From: Paenibacillus artemisiicola
Lineage (GTDB): Bacteria > Bacillota > Bacilli > Paenibacillales > Paenibacillaceae
Direction: 5' to 3'
Length of the DNA stretch: 64,000 bases
Assembly: GCF_017652985.1 (NCBI RefSeq)
Contig: NZ_JAGGDJ010000007.1
Location: 62,001 to 126,000, forward strand
Positions 8,172 to 16,393 of the stretch are shown in pieces; within the stretch, counting starts at the first letter, position 1, and every line of letters starts with the position of its first letter. The position numbers and the translations under genes are program-made. The notes beneath the pieces are model-generated. The model did not search any database. It saw nothing but the letters and a program-made list of their open reading frames with translations, and was not told the DNA's origin.

Positions 8172-9958
8172 TCCGTTTCTCCCTCCTCGATCGCGGGTAT
8201 AAGCAGCTTGACCGTCGTGCCCTTGCCCGCCTCGCTCGAGACGAACAGGCCGTATTCCTCGCCGAACAGCAGCTTGATCCGCGCGTTGACGTTGCTCATG
8301 CCCATGCCGTCGCCGTGCTCGGGGCCGTCCGCCGGCTGGCTTAGCCGGCGGCGAATCTCCGCCAGGCGCGCGTCGGGAATGCCCGCGCCGTTGTCGGCGA
8401 TGTCGATTTCGATTTCGTCGAGCACCTTCTCCACCCGGATCGCGATCGTCCAGGCGTCCATTTTGCCCTCCAGGCCGTGGAAGAAACAGTTCTCCACGAT
8501 CGGCTGGAGCGAGAACTTCGGAATCCGGCAGCCGAGGCAGTCCTCGTCCGCCTCGATCCGCACGCCGATCATGCTCTGGAACCGCAGCTTCTGGATGTGC
8601 AGGTAGTTCTCGACGTGCTCGAGCTCGTCGGCGACCGTGACCAGGTCGGACTTCATCCGGATCGCGTAGCGGAACAGGTCGCTGATCGCCCGGACGTGAT
8701 CGTTGATCTCCGGGACGTGGCGGGACAGCGCGATGCCCCCGATCGCCTGCAGGGCATTATGCAGGAAATGCGGGTTGATCTGCGCCTGCATCGCCTTCAC
8801 CTGGGCCGTCCGCTTCTCGATCGTCGCCTTGTACTCCGTCTGGATGAGCTCCTTGATCCGGCCGAGCATGGAATTGAACCGTCGCTCCAGCGTCCCGATC
8901 TCGTCGCTGCGCGGCTCGCGGATGTCCACCTCGAAATTTTGGATCTCGACGGCCTTCATCGACTTCGTCAGCCGGATGATCGGCCGCGTCGTCACGTACG
9001 CGATCAGCACCGACGCCGCGATCGCCACGATCGCGAACGCCAGCGCCGTGAACAGGCTGAAGTTCAGCGTCGACGACGCGCCCTCGGTGACGTACGCGAT
9101 CGGGATGAACTTCACGATCCAGACCTGGCCGGAGACGCTCGGCTGGTAGAACAGGAAGCCGCGCTTCGATTCCGCATACCCAGGACCGTCCGGGCCGGAG
9201 AGCGCCGCCTTCACCGTCTCCTTATCGGTCGTGATTCGCTCGCCGTACGGATTGTACATGACGTTGCCGTCCGCGTCCGCCACGAACACCTCGCTGTTGG
9301 CCTCCGAATGGACCATGTCGAGCACGCTGTTCATCATTTTCCACCGCACCTCGAGCATGACGCCGCCGAGCACCTCGCGATCGGAGAAGCGGTTCATGCT
9401 GCGCACGATGGAGAACGTGTTCTTGCCGTTGTTGAGGAGCAGGTTCAGGCTGTCGTGCGTCCGTCCGATCTCGCCCCAGTCCGCCTGCGGCGTCTTCAGC
9501 TGGTCGGTCGAGACGCCGGCGTCCTTGTCGACGACGTACAGCCGGTCTTGGGATTTCAGGTACAGCGCGATCTGGGCGATGTTCTTGTTGTTGGCGCTGT
9601 AGAGCGACTTCAGCCGGTCGAGCGTGTATTGGTTCACGAACGACGGCGCCCCCGCGCCCTGGACCGGGCCGCCGTTGGCGTTGGGAAACAACGTGTTGTC
9701 GAGGAGGAGCGAGTAGGAGACCGCCTGCAGCTGGTCGAACTTCTCGTCGAAATATTTCGAGGCCCACTCCATCCGGGATTCGTTCGAACGGATGACCTCC
9801 GTCGCGAGCGACTTCTTCGTCGTGTTCGTCGCGAACAGCGTGACGAGCGAGAGCGGCAGCACGGCGATGAGCACCATGAGCAGCATGAGCTTGTACCGGA
9901 GACTGAGCTGGAAGGGGCGCGCGATTCCGCGCCAAGCTTGTCGGGTCCATCTGAGCAT
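8168..9958 (-). CDS. Sensor histidine kinase, LytS/YesM type
   Basis: 596 residues from the ATG at 9956-9958 (MLRWTRQAW), chosen over an upstream in-frame start at 10036 because GGAG lies ten bases before it and the first transmembrane helix (YKLMLLMVLIAVLPLSLVTL) then falls normally near residues 22-42. A Cache-like extracellular sensor region (~45-280) is followed by a second helix, a HAMP linker, the His-kinase box INPHFLHNALQAIGGI with the phospho-accepting histidine, and an HATPase domain with DNGAGIP. It senses an extracellular sugar or binding-protein signal and phosphorylates the adjacent YesN-type regulator. Confidence 0.92.
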   Translation of the reverse strand: MLRWTRQAWRGIARPFQLSLRYKLMLLMVLIAVLPLSLVTLFATNTTKKSLATEVIRSNESRMEWASKYFDEKFDQLQAVSYSLLLDNTLFPNANGGPVQGAGAPSFVNQYTLDRLKSLYSANNKNIAQIALYLKSQDRLYVVDKDAGVSTDQLKTPQADWGEIGRTHDSLNLLLNNGKNTFSIVRSMNRFSDREVLGGVMLEVRWKMMNSVLDMVHSEANSEVFVADADGNVMYNPYGERITTDKETVKAALSGPDGPGYAESKRGFLFYQPSVSGQVWIVKFIPIAYVTEGASSTLNFSLFTALAFAIVAIAASVLIAYVTTRPIIRLTKSMKAVEIQNFEVDIREPRSDEIGTLERRFNSMLGRIKELIQTEYKATIEKRTAQVKAMQAQINPHFLHNALQAIGGIALSRHVPEINDHVRAISDLFRYAIRMKSDLVTVADELEHVENYLHIQKLRFQSMIGVRIEADEDCLGCRIPKFSLQPIVENCFFHGLEGKMDAWTIAIRVEKVLDEIEIDIADNGAGIPDARLAEIRRRLSQPADGPEHGDGMGMSNVNARIKLLFGEEYGLFVSSEAGKGTTVKLLIPAIEEGETE

Positions 9959-9975
9959 CGGGGAGCATCTCCGCT

Positions 9976-10004
9976 TCGTGTAGAATCGTGTAGAATCGTG
10001 TAGG
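9976..10004. repeat. Three tandem copies of a 10-bp motif upstream of the kinase gene
   Basis: TCGTGTAGAA is repeated at 10-base spacing (the third copy ends GGA), one helical turn apart, about 20-45 bases before the kinase start codon. The same-face spacing is what cooperative protein binding needs, but no binder is known. Confidence 0.7.
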
Positions 10005-10353
10005 ATGGCGTCTACTGCCAGTTTGCCTCCTGCCAAGCCGGGTTGTCAACGCTTCCATTGTTGGAAACCGCGTGTTTGGCGCGAATGCGTGCGCGGACGC
10101 AGAGGGAGAATTGCCCGCCGGCTGCCCGGCGCGCGCGGAACCGGTCGTGCCGAGCCGCCAAGAAGCCGGCGCTGCAATGCGCCTTAACCCGTGCACCAGT
10201 GCCTGCGCGCCAATTCGCCCGAGCCGGAGCGCCAATGCGCCTGACCCTTCGCGCCAAGCGCCCTAGCAGGAAGAAATCGGACAAAACGCCGTTTCGCCCT
10301 CCCCTTTCGCGCGCCGCTTGGTATAATACGAGATGTAAAGGAGTGAGCCACGG
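10005..10353. other. Divergent intergenic region between kinase and acyl-CoA dehydrogenase-like gene
   Basis: About 350 bases, very GC-rich, with no supportable gene. The only clear signals are at its right end: TATAAT at 10322-10327 and AAAGGAG before the ATG at 10354, serving the rightward gene. Confidence 0.5.
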
Positions 10354-11520
10354 ATGAGCCGTTATATCGATCGCTATATTCGCAACGAGAAGGAAGAAGC
10401 CCGGGTCCGGAAAATCGAGGCGCTGGCCGCGCGCTTCGCGGAACGGGCGGAGCGCCACGACCGGGAAGGGTCGTTTCCGTTCGACAACTTCGCGGACCTG
10501 CGGGAAGCGGGGTACTTAAGCATCACCGTGCCGAAGGAGTACGGCGGGGAAGAAGCATCGCTGCGCGAGCTCGTCCTGCTGCAGGAGCGGCTGGCGTACG
10601 GGGACGGCTCGACCGCGCTCGCCGTCGGCTGGCACGTCGGCCAGCTGCTGCATCTGCGGACGACCCGCAAATGGCCGGACGCGGCCTTCGCCGGGCTGTG
10701 CCGGGACATCGTCGCGGACGGCGCGATGATCAACACGTTCGCGAGTGAAGCGGCGACGGGCAGCCCGAGCCGCGGCGGACGGCCGGAGACGGCCGCCGTG
10801 CCCGCCGAGGGCGGCGGCTGGCGGATCACCGGCCGCAAGACGTTCAGCACGCTGTCGCCGATTCTCGACCGGTTCGTCGTCACCGCGTATATCCCGGACG
10901 AAGACGCCACGGGCGAATTTCTCGTCCGCCGGGGCGACGGGGTGACGATCGTGGAGACGTGGGATACGCTCGGCATGCGGGCGACCGGCAGCCACGACGT
11001 GGTGCTGGACGGCGCCTACGCCGCGCCGGAGTGCCGGCTGACGGGCAAGGGCACGGACGACGGGGCCGGCTGGATGCTGCACATCCCGGCCTGCTACATG
11101 GGGATCGCGTTCGCCGCCCGGGACTTCGCGCTGAACTTCGCGCGCACGTACCGCCCGAACACGATGGATAAGCCGATCGCCGCCCTGCCGCCGGTGCAGC
11201 AGCAGATCGGCGAGATGGAGATCGCGCTCCGCTCGGCGCGCGCGCTGCTCTACGAGGCGGCGGACCGCTGGGACCGCGAGCCGGAGGGCCGGACGTCGCT
11301 CAAGCCGGAGCTCGGCCTGGCGAAATACGCCGTGACCAACAACGCGCTGCGGATCGTCGACCTCGCGATGCGCATCGTGGGCGGCGCGAGCCTGTCGCGC
11401 AGCCATCCGCTCGAGCGCTATTACCGCGACGTGCGCGCCGGCCTGCATAACCCGCCGATGGACAACGCCGTCGTCGCGAACCTCGCCGCCGCCGCGCTGG
11501 GCGAGTCCATGCCCGGTTAA
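10354..11520 (+). CDS. Acyl-CoA dehydrogenase family flavoprotein
   Basis: 388 residues with the three-part acyl-CoA dehydrogenase fold: N-terminal helices (to ~120), a middle beta domain with the FAD-contacting [16 protein letters not shown], and a C-terminal helical bundle with [27 protein letters not shown], the family's FAD/tetramer signature. The length is normal. The short C-terminal end lacks an obvious catalytic glutamate at the usual place, so it may be a DszC/monooxygenase-like or sulfur-assimilation relative rather than a beta-oxidation enzyme. A -10 TATAAT (10322) and AAAGGAG with nine-base spacing support the start. It stands alone and points away from the kinase gene. Confidence 0.85.
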   Translation: MSRYIDRYIRNEKEEARVRKIEALAARFAERAERHDREGSFPFDNFADLREAGYLSITVPKEYGGEEASLRELVLLQERLAYGDGSTALAVGWHVGQLLHLRTTRKWPDAAFAGLCRDIVADGAMINTFASEAATGSPSRGGRPETAAVPAEGGGWRITGRKTFSTLSPILDRFVVTAYIPDEDATGEFLVRRGDGVTIVETWDTLGMRATGSHDVVLDGAYAAPECRLTGKGTDDGAGWMLHIPACYMGIAFAARDFALNFARTYRPNTMDKPIAALPPVQQQIGEMEIALRSARALLYEAADRWDREPEGRTSLKPELGLAKYAVTNNALRIVDLAMRIVGGASLSRSHPLERYYRDVRAGLHNPPMDNAVVANLAAAALGESMPG

Positions 11521-11568
11521 GGCGCGAGGGGCGGAAGGCGCGCGGAACGCAACACGGCCGTTGCGCAA

Positions 11569-11600
11569 GAATAGCCCGGGCAACATTGCCCGGGCTATTC
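11569..11600. terminator. Bidirectional terminator-like hairpin between convergent genes
   Basis: Perfect 14-15-base stem GAATAGCCCGGGCAA / TTGCCCGGGCTATTC with a four-base loop and little U-run on either side. It separates the rightward flavoprotein gene from the leftward deacetylase gene. Confidence 0.6.
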
Positions 11601-11693
11601 CGGTTGCGGCCATGCGCGTTCCTGCAACGCTTCCGTCCGCGGCCCCATGCTCCGCACGCTCATGCAGACCGTCGCCCGTCGCGCGCCAGCCTG

Positions 11694-12401
11694 CTAGAAC
11701 AAATCGTCGCCGGCCCGCTGCGGCGCGTCCGGGTCGCCTTTCAGGAAATACTCGTAATCGCCGAACCGGGACAGCGCCTCGTCGTCGGCCAGCCATACCC
11801 ACTCGTCGATCTCCGTCTGGCAGCGGTGCGCGCGGAACGCGGCGAGCTTCGCCTCCAGATGGGCGCCGACGTCGACCTTGATGACGTCCTTGCGGGTATA
11901 GCCGTAGCGCTTCGGATGCTCCATCGCGTCGCCGAACGTAATGAAATAGAGCGCGCCCTTGCTTGCGGAGCGGCGAAACGCGGCGGTCGCCGCTTTGCCG
12001 ATCGCGCAATGGTCCGGATGGCCGCCGTACCGCTCGTGGAACGTCAGCACGACGTCCGGCCCGATCTCGCGGATCAGCGCCTCGATGCGCCCCGTCAGCG
12101 ATTCCTCGTCCTCGAACTCCACCGTCTTGTCGCGGATGCCGAAGAAGATGAGTTCGCCGATGCCGAGGCAGTCGCATGCTTCGCGCAGCTCCTGCTCGCG
12201 GGCGGCGGCCATCGTTTCCCGGTTCAGATACGGCGGATTGCCCATCCGGCGGCCCATATCGCCCTTCGTCGCGCTGACCAGCGTGATCTCGACGCCTTCG
12301 CTCGCGTACTTGGCGAGCGTGCCGCCGCAAATGAACGTCTCGTCGTCGGGATGGGCGAATACCGCCAGCAGCCTGCGCGTCTCATGTGCTTGCGTGTTCA
12401 T
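11694..12401 (-). CDS. PIG-L/LmbE deacetylase, BshB2-like (first copy)
   Basis: 235-residue zinc deacetylase with the metal motif AHPDDE (residues ~17-22) and the third ligand in GGHPDHCAIG. This family includes BshB2 (B. subtilis YojG), which removes acetyl from GlcNAc-malate in bacillithiol synthesis; similar enzymes detoxify bacillithiol S-conjugates. It overlaps the YojF-like gene upstream by four bases (ATGA), the same pairing as yojF-yojG. A second such pair lies at 15030-16054. The C-terminal part (WVWLADDEALSRFGDYEYF) is acidic. Whether this copy is BshB2 itself or a paralogue with another substrate cannot be decided here. Confidence 0.85.
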   Translation of the reverse strand: MNTQAHETRRLLAVFAHPDDETFICGGTLAKYASEGVEITLVSATKGDMGRRMGNPPYLNRETMAAAREQELREACDCLGIGELIFFGIRDKTVEFEDEESLTGRIEALIREIGPDVVLTFHERYGGHPDHCAIGKAATAAFRRSASKGALYFITFGDAMEHPKRYGYTRKDVIKVDVGAHLEAKLAAFRAHRCQTEIDEWVWLADDEALSRFGDYEYFLKGDPDAPQRAGDDLF

Positions 12402-12712
12402 TCCGGAAACGGCTCCTTTCCAAGGTGGAGCGCGGTATGCATGCGTCCCCTGTCGTCGTAGCCGGCCAGCAGCAGGCGGCCGTATTCGTCGGTTTCGAAA
12501 TGCGTGAGCGCTTCCATGCGCAGCCAGCCGTGCCCGTCGAACCGGAGCGCGGCGCGGAAGGACGGCGCCTCGCCCGCGAGGTAGGCGTGGGTCACCTTGA
12601 CCTTGAAGTTGCGGACGAACACGAAGGACGTCGCTTCGCTGTGCACGTACGCCTCCGTCCCGACGAACCGCCGGAGCTCGGCTTCCGCTTGCGGCTTGTT
12701 GATTTTAATCAT
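12398..12712 (-). CDS. YojF-like DUF1806 protein (first copy)
   Basis: 104 residues from the ATG at 12710-12712 (MIKINKPQAEAELRR). AAGGA lies nine bases upstream, and an in-frame start 84 bases earlier would add a Cys/Lys-rich stretch unlike the family. It has the compact DUF1806 fold, ending in LLLAGYDDRGRMHTALHLG, a motif repeated almost identically in the second copy (ILAGHDSQGKLVVALHLS). DUF1806 proteins occur next to BshB2 deacetylases; their role is unknown. It is coupled to the deacetylase gene by a four-base overlap. Confidence 0.8.
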   Translation of the reverse strand: MIKINKPQAEAELRRFVGTEAYVHSEATSFVFVRNFKVKVTHAYLAGEAPSFRAALRFDGHGWLRMEALTHFETDEYGRLLLAGYDDRGRMHTALHLGKEPFPE

Positions 12713-12832
12713 CGCACAGGATCCTTTACCGGTTATTTTTTTGAAATCAGGCTTATTGTAGCACGAATGGCGGCGGGCGCCGAGTCCGTAAAGCACCGAA
12801 AACGCGGCTGCCGCGTGCGGTAAGCGTTTGCG

Positions 12833-12872
12833 CGCGAAGAAGCCGGGGCATCGCCGCCCCGGCTTCTTCGCG
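12833..12872 (-). terminator. Terminator-like hairpin after the DUF1801 gene
   Basis: Perfect 17-base stem CGCGAAGAAGCCGGGGC with a short loop. No U-run follows on either strand, so termination strength is uncertain. Confidence 0.5.
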
Positions 12873-12919
12873 CTGCCGCCGTCCGCCTGCGCTCCCCGAC
12901 GATCGGCGCGCCGCGCGCG

Positions 12920-13309
12920 TTACCGCTTCTTCGCCTTCTTGGCGCCCGCCTTCGCTTCGTTCTCCGCGATCCGGTGCGCGACGATCCGGCGGATCAGCTC
13001 CGCGGGCAGCGGCTCGCCGAACGGGAACTGCACGGCGCCCTTCGAGCTCTTGTACGCGGCCAGCTCGTCCTTGAACGCCGCGATGCCGTTCGCGGTCGGA
13101 TAGAAGCCGATATGCTGCTTGTTGGCCGCGTAATACACCAGGATGCCGTGCTGCTCGAAGGCCGGCATCCCGTAGCTGATCTTCTCCTGCGCGCCGGGCG
13201 CCGCCTCGCGGATGAGCGCCCGCAGCCGCCGCAGCTCCGTCCGAACCTCGGCGGGACAGGCGTCGAGGTAGGCGTCGACGGCAGCCGGGGCCGTTCCGTT
13301 GTCTGCCAT
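12920..13309 (-). CDS. DUF1801 (YdhG/YjdG-type) protein
   Basis: 129 residues with the DUF1801 core: VDAYLDACPAEVRTELRRLR, then EKISYGMPAFEQHGILVYYA and KQHIGFYPTANGI. The tail is Lys/Ala-rich (KAGAKKAKKR). The family is structurally related to the frataxin-like iron chaperone YdhG, but most members have no proven function. The start has AAAGGA seven bases upstream. It is encoded 24 bases downstream of the GH4 enzyme gene and probably shares its transcript. A second, diverged DUF1801 gene lies at 46188-46523. Confidence 0.8.
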   Translation of the reverse strand: MADNGTAPAAVDAYLDACPAEVRTELRRLRALIREAAPGAQEKISYGMPAFEQHGILVYYAANKQHIGFYPTANGIAAFKDELAAYKSSKGAVQFPFGEPLPAELIRRIVAHRIAENEAKAGAKKAKKR

Positions 13310-13333
13310 GGCCGTTCCTTTCCCGGGCCGCCG

Positions 13334-14701
13334 TTAGGCGCCCGTCCGCGGTCCCGCCGCTTGCGCTTCTTGGCGCCCGTAGCCTTCGAACTGCGGCAGC
13401 CAGCCGCGGTTCGCTTCGAACAGCTCGTCCACCATGCGCCGGATCTCGTCCAGGCTGCAGACGGCGGAGGTCAGCGGATCGAACGCGACCGCCTGGAAGA
13501 TTTTCCGCCGGTCGCCCGTCAGCGCGCCTTCGACCGCCAGCTCTTCGCAGCGCGCGCTCGTGTTCACGAGAATCGCCAGATGGTCGGGGAGCTTGCCGAC
13601 ATGGATCGGCTCGAGGCCGCGGCGCGACGCCAGCACCGGCACCTCGACGCACGCCCCTTCCGGCAGGTTGTCGATCAGGCCGAAATTCCGCACGTTGCCG
13701 TTGAACTTGAACAGCGTGCCGTCGCCGAACGCCGCGTTGAAAATATACGCCGCGTATTCCTCGCCGCGCGCGAGGTCGATCGGCGCGTCCCGCCACTGCT
13801 CCATCTGCTGCTGCCACTGGTTCTTCATCTTCTCGCCGTACTTGACGATGAGGCCGTACTCGCCCGGATTCCAGCCCGTCCCGTGGAGACAGTATTGCTC
13901 GATGAGCTCCGGCCGCTTGCGAAACCACGCGTTGTACTCCGAATTATGGCCGCTCGACTCCGTCACGTAGTAGTCCAGGTGCAGGAACATCTCGTTGCGG
14001 ACGATCTCTTCGTTGTAGACGGCGGGTTGGTTCGCCACCGCGTCCCGGATGAGCGGATAGGCATCCTCCCCGTTCCACTTGAAGTCGAGGTAAAACGCCT
14101 GGTGGTTGATGCCGGCGCACGTATACGTCACTTCCTCCATCGGCGCGCCGATCCAGCCGGCCAGCATGGCCGCCGTCCCCTGCACGCTGTGGCACAGCCC
14201 CGTCACCTGCACCTTCGTCTCGCCCTGCAGCGCGCGGCAAAGCATCGCCATCGGGTTGGTGTAGTTCAGGACGATCGCGTTCGGACAGATGCGTTCGACG
14301 TCGCGGCAAATGTCCAGCATCGCCGGCAGCGTGCGCAGGAAGCGGAATATGCCCGCCGGTCCGCGCGTGTCGCCGATGTTGATGTCGACGCCGTATTTCT
14401 TCGGGATTTCCACGTCGTGCCGGTACACGTCCAGATCGCCGACGAGAATCGTGATCACGACGCCGTCCGCGCCGCGGAGCGCCGCTTCGCGGTCCGTCGT
14501 CGCCTCGACGGCGACGTCGCCGTAGCCGCCGGCGGCGATGATGCGCTCCACCGCGGCCTGCGCGAACGCGAGCCGGTCCGGATTGACGTCCATCAGAGCA
14601 ATCGTGCTGTCTTGAAACGCGGGGAAGGTCAGCAGGTCGCGCACCAAATTTTTCGTAAACACCAAGCTGCCGGCGCCGATAAATGCGATTTTCGCGGTCA
14701 T
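13334..14701 (-). CDS. melA: GH4 alpha-galactosidase/alpha-glucosidase-type enzyme
   Basis: 455-residue NAD- and Mn-dependent glycosidase of family GH4. The Rossmann start is [21 protein letters not shown]. The conserved Cys and His of the metal site appear in [10 protein letters not shown] and [13 protein letters not shown], and NYTNPMAM is the GH4 signature around the sugar. MelA-type members cleave intracellular alpha-galactosides by an oxidation/elimination mechanism. The ATG at 14699-14701 is preceded by AAGGAGG. An apparent upstream extension runs through the intergenic repeats and is not believed. The exact sugar specificity and the symbol are tentative. Confidence 0.85.
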   Translation of the reverse strand: MTAKIAFIGAGSLVFTKNLVRDLLTFPAFQDSTIALMDVNPDRLAFAQAAVERIIAAGGYGDVAVEATTDREAALRGADGVVITILVGDLDVYRHDVEIPKKYGVDINIGDTRGPAGIFRFLRTLPAMLDICRDVERICPNAIVLNYTNPMAMLCRALQGETKVQVTGLCHSVQGTAAMLAGWIGAPMEEVTYTCAGINHQAFYLDFKWNGEDAYPLIRDAVANQPAVYNEEIVRNEMFLHLDYYVTESSGHNSEYNAWFRKRPELIEQYCLHGTGWNPGEYGLIVKYGEKMKNQWQQQMEQWRDAPIDLARGEEYAAYIFNAAFGDGTLFKFNGNVRNFGLIDNLPEGACVEVPVLASRRGLEPIHVGKLPDHLAILVNTSARCEELAVEGALTGDRRKIFQAVAFDPLTSAVCSLDEIRRMVDELFEANRGWLPQFEGYGRQEAQAAGPRTGA

Positions 14702-14973
14702 GCCAGTTCCTCCTTCAAGGGCGTGGAATAGGTGCGGCTGCGCTCGCGACGCGGCGCGGCGAAAGCGCAGGCTAGTAACGATATTCGCCGCCGTTCCCCC
14801 AAAACCTTCCAGAAAAGCGGATTGGTTTGCGTGGACAACCGGAGGTTGGACATGCAGCATTCCGCGGCAAAAGCGGATTGGTTTGCGTGTACAACCGGAG
14901 GTTGGACGCATTCCGCTTTAATCGCAAGTGCCGCCCGGGCGCGCATCTACCTGCCGGCCCGAATGCGCAACGC
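14702..14973. other. Intergenic region upstream of the GH4 gene
   Basis: About 270 bases carrying the paired 39-bp repeats (14813-14907) and otherwise no gene. The promoter of the leftward GH4 gene should lie here. No consensus pair was located with confidence. Confidence 0.5.
14813..14907. repeat. Two 39-bp direct repeats with an internal dyad
   Basis: Copies at 14813-14851 and 14869-14907 differ at one base and are 56 bases apart. Each begins AAAAGCGGATTGGTTTGCGT and contains the dyad CAACC-GGA-GGTTG. A partial continuation (GCATTCCGC) follows both. They could be operators for the GH4 gene or members of a dispersed intergenic repeat family. Confidence 0.85.
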
Positions 14974-15008
14974 AAAAAAGGGTCCGCCTCTCAACGAGGC
15001 GAACCCTT
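14974..15008 (-). terminator. Terminator of the second yojF-bshB2 pair
   Basis: Read leftwards: stem AGGGTTCGCCTC / GAGGCGGACCCT with a five-base loop, followed by TTTTTTGCG. It begins 22 bases after the bshB2 stop. Confidence 0.88.
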
Positions 15009-15029
15009 CTTGCGCGGTAACAACGGCGC

Positions 15030-15686
15030 TTAGCGGAACCGGTACGTCCAGAACCGTTCCGTGCCGAACCGCTGCTGCAGCTCCTTGTCCGATAGCGCGT
15101 TTTTGCCGAGCAGCTCCGCCGCTTGGAACTGAGAGCGGTGCGCCGTAATGGCGGCCACCTTCTGCTTCAGCGTGCCGCGGACGTCGTTCACGACGTCCGC
15201 GCGGCCGATGTTCTGCTCGTGGTCGCGCGCGAACGCGCTGCAGAGCACCTTCGGACGCTCCCCCTCGGGCAGCTTCGCGACGGCCCGGACGACGGCGGCG
15301 CCGGTGGCGTCATGGTCGGGATGCACGGCGTAGCCGGGATAAAACGTGTACACGAGCGACGGCTTGACCTCGTCCAACAGCGCCGCGATGCGACCGTCGA
15401 TCAGCGCCGCCTCTTCGAACTCCACCGTTTTATCGTGGAAGCCGAGCAGGCGCAGATCCGTGATGCCGATCGCGGCGCAGGATTCCTCCAGCTCCGCCTT
15501 GCGGATGAGCGGCAGGCCGACCCGGTTCGTGAACGGCGGGACGCCCATGTTGCGGCCCATCTCCCCGAGCGTCAGGCAGGCGTACGTCACCGGCGTGCCT
15601 TCTTCGATATGTTTCGCCAGCGTCCCCGAGAAGCCGAAGGCTTCGTCGTCGGGATGCGGCAGCACGACCAGAATGCGGCGTTCCAT
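15030..15686 (-). CDS. bshB2: Bacillithiol-type deacetylase BshB2 (second copy)
   Basis: 218 residues from the ATG at 15684-15686 (MERRILVVLPHPDDE). This start has AGGAG seven bases upstream and fits the family's usual beginning; another in-frame ATG at 15710 overlaps the yojF stop. Zinc ligands are in PHPDDE and AVHPDHDATG. GEMGRNMGVPPFTNR and FHDKTVEFEE are close to B. subtilis YojG. It deacetylates GlcNAc-malate to GlcN-malate in bacillithiol synthesis, partly redundant with BshB1. It closes an operon with the YojF-like gene and ends at a strong terminator. Confidence in the symbol is higher than for the copy at 11694. Confidence 0.87.
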   Translation of the reverse strand: MERRILVVLPHPDDEAFGFSGTLAKHIEEGTPVTYACLTLGEMGRNMGVPPFTNRVGLPLIRKAELEESCAAIGITDLRLLGFHDKTVEFEEAALIDGRIAALLDEVKPSLVYTFYPGYAVHPDHDATGAAVVRAVAKLPEGERPKVLCSAFARDHEQNIGRADVVNDVRGTLKQKVAAITAHRSQFQAAELLGKNALSDKELQQRFGTERFWTYRFR

Positions 15687-15709
15687 CTCGTTGCTCCTCT
15701 CCTTCCCCA

Positions 15710-16054
15710 TCAGAACGGCTCCCGGCTCAAGTGCAGGGCGACAACCAGCTTGCCTTGGCTATCGTGGCCCGCCAGAATGAGCCGCTCCGCGTCGGTCTCG
15801 TCGTAATGCGTCAGCCCCTCGGAATAGACCCAACCGTGAGGCATCTTCAGGCCGACCCGGTACGGGCCGCCCCCGGAGATCGCCCCGTGCGTATAACGGA
15901 CGACGGCATTGGTGACGAACGTCGCCGCCGGATGCTTCGTGCTGTCCAGATGCGCGGCGTACGCCCCCGTCGTCATTTCTAAATGTAGGTATAACTCCTG
16001 GTCCTTCAACCGGTCGATCCGCTGTTGGATGACCGCTTCGTTGATCGGCTGCAT
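15710..16054 (-). CDS. YojF-like DUF1806 protein (second copy)
   Basis: 114 residues from the ATG at 16052-16054 (MQPINEAVIQQRIDRL), preceded by GGGAGGGAG. DUF1806 features include YLHLEMTTGAYAAHL, FVTNAVVRYTHG and ILAGHDSQGKLVVALHLS. It is the first gene of the yojF-bshB2 operon, with a good promoter 47 bases upstream. The protein's role is unknown; its constant pairing with BshB2 suggests an accessory or substrate-handling partner. Confidence 0.83.
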   Translation of the reverse strand: MQPINEAVIQQRIDRLKDQELYLHLEMTTGAYAAHLDSTKHPAATFVTNAVVRYTHGAISGGGPYRVGLKMPHGWVYSEGLTHYDETDAERLILAGHDSQGKLVVALHLSREPF

Positions 16055-16100
16055 GGGCCGCTCCCTCCCTTCCAAGCGTCGCGACGTCGGTCGCCATCTC

Positions 16101-16129
16101 ATTATAGCCCTTCGCCGCTAGACTTCCAA
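16101..16129 (-). promoter_or_regulatory. Promoter of the second yojF-bshB2 operon
   Basis: Minus strand: -35 TTGGAA (complement of 16124-16129), a 17-base spacer and -10 TATAAT (complement of 16101-16106). Confidence 0.7.
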
Positions 16130-16149
16130 AACGCCTCCGCCGGGACCAT

Positions 16150-16186
16150 GAAAAGAAGCCCCTAAGCCGGATCCGACTTAGGGGCT
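16150..16186 (-). terminator. Terminator of the GH92/SLH/phosphatase operon
   Basis: Perfect 10-base stem AGCCCCTAAG / CTTAGGGGCT around a GGATCC-centred loop, followed leftwards by TCTTTTC. Confidence 0.85.
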
Positions 16187-16204
16187 GCCCTCGTGGGCCT
16201 GCTA

Positions 16205-16393
16205 TTAAGCTGTTCTGGTAAGGTTCATTTTATCGAAATTGCCGACGTACAGCAAGCCGCTCGTCGTCGAACCCTTGAACACGATGCAGATCGTCTGCTT
16301 GCCGATCACGTCATCGTGTTGTGCCCGTGGCTCCGAACGTCCGGCTGACAGCCGGACCGGTACTCGAATGAAACCAACACGTCCTACTCTCAC
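16205..16393 (-). pseudogene. Remnant of a fifth CBM6 repeat
   Basis: Immediately after the GH92 stop, the leftward frame encodes VIGKQTICIVFKGSTTS then LLYVGNFDKMNL. This is clearly homologous to the end of the neighbouring CBM6 repeats (VTGKQDLYMVLKGTTDSDHP then YIGNLDSF). The first two-thirds of the module are missing and replaced by unrelated sequence containing a CCGGCTG/CAGCCGG hairpin. The fragment's own possible GTG start overlaps the GH92 stop, so it may still be translated, but it looks like a leftover from a deletion within the repeat array. Confidence 0.7.

Noticed and set aside
14813..14907. CRISPR-like repeat pair
   Set aside because: Only two copies, a 17-base gap that is not a spacer of normal length, and no cas genes.
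13334..14911. Longer 525-residue version of the GH4 enzyme
   Set aside because: The extra 70 residues are encoded by the intergenic 39-bp repeats; the internal ATG has a strong ribosome site and fits the family start.
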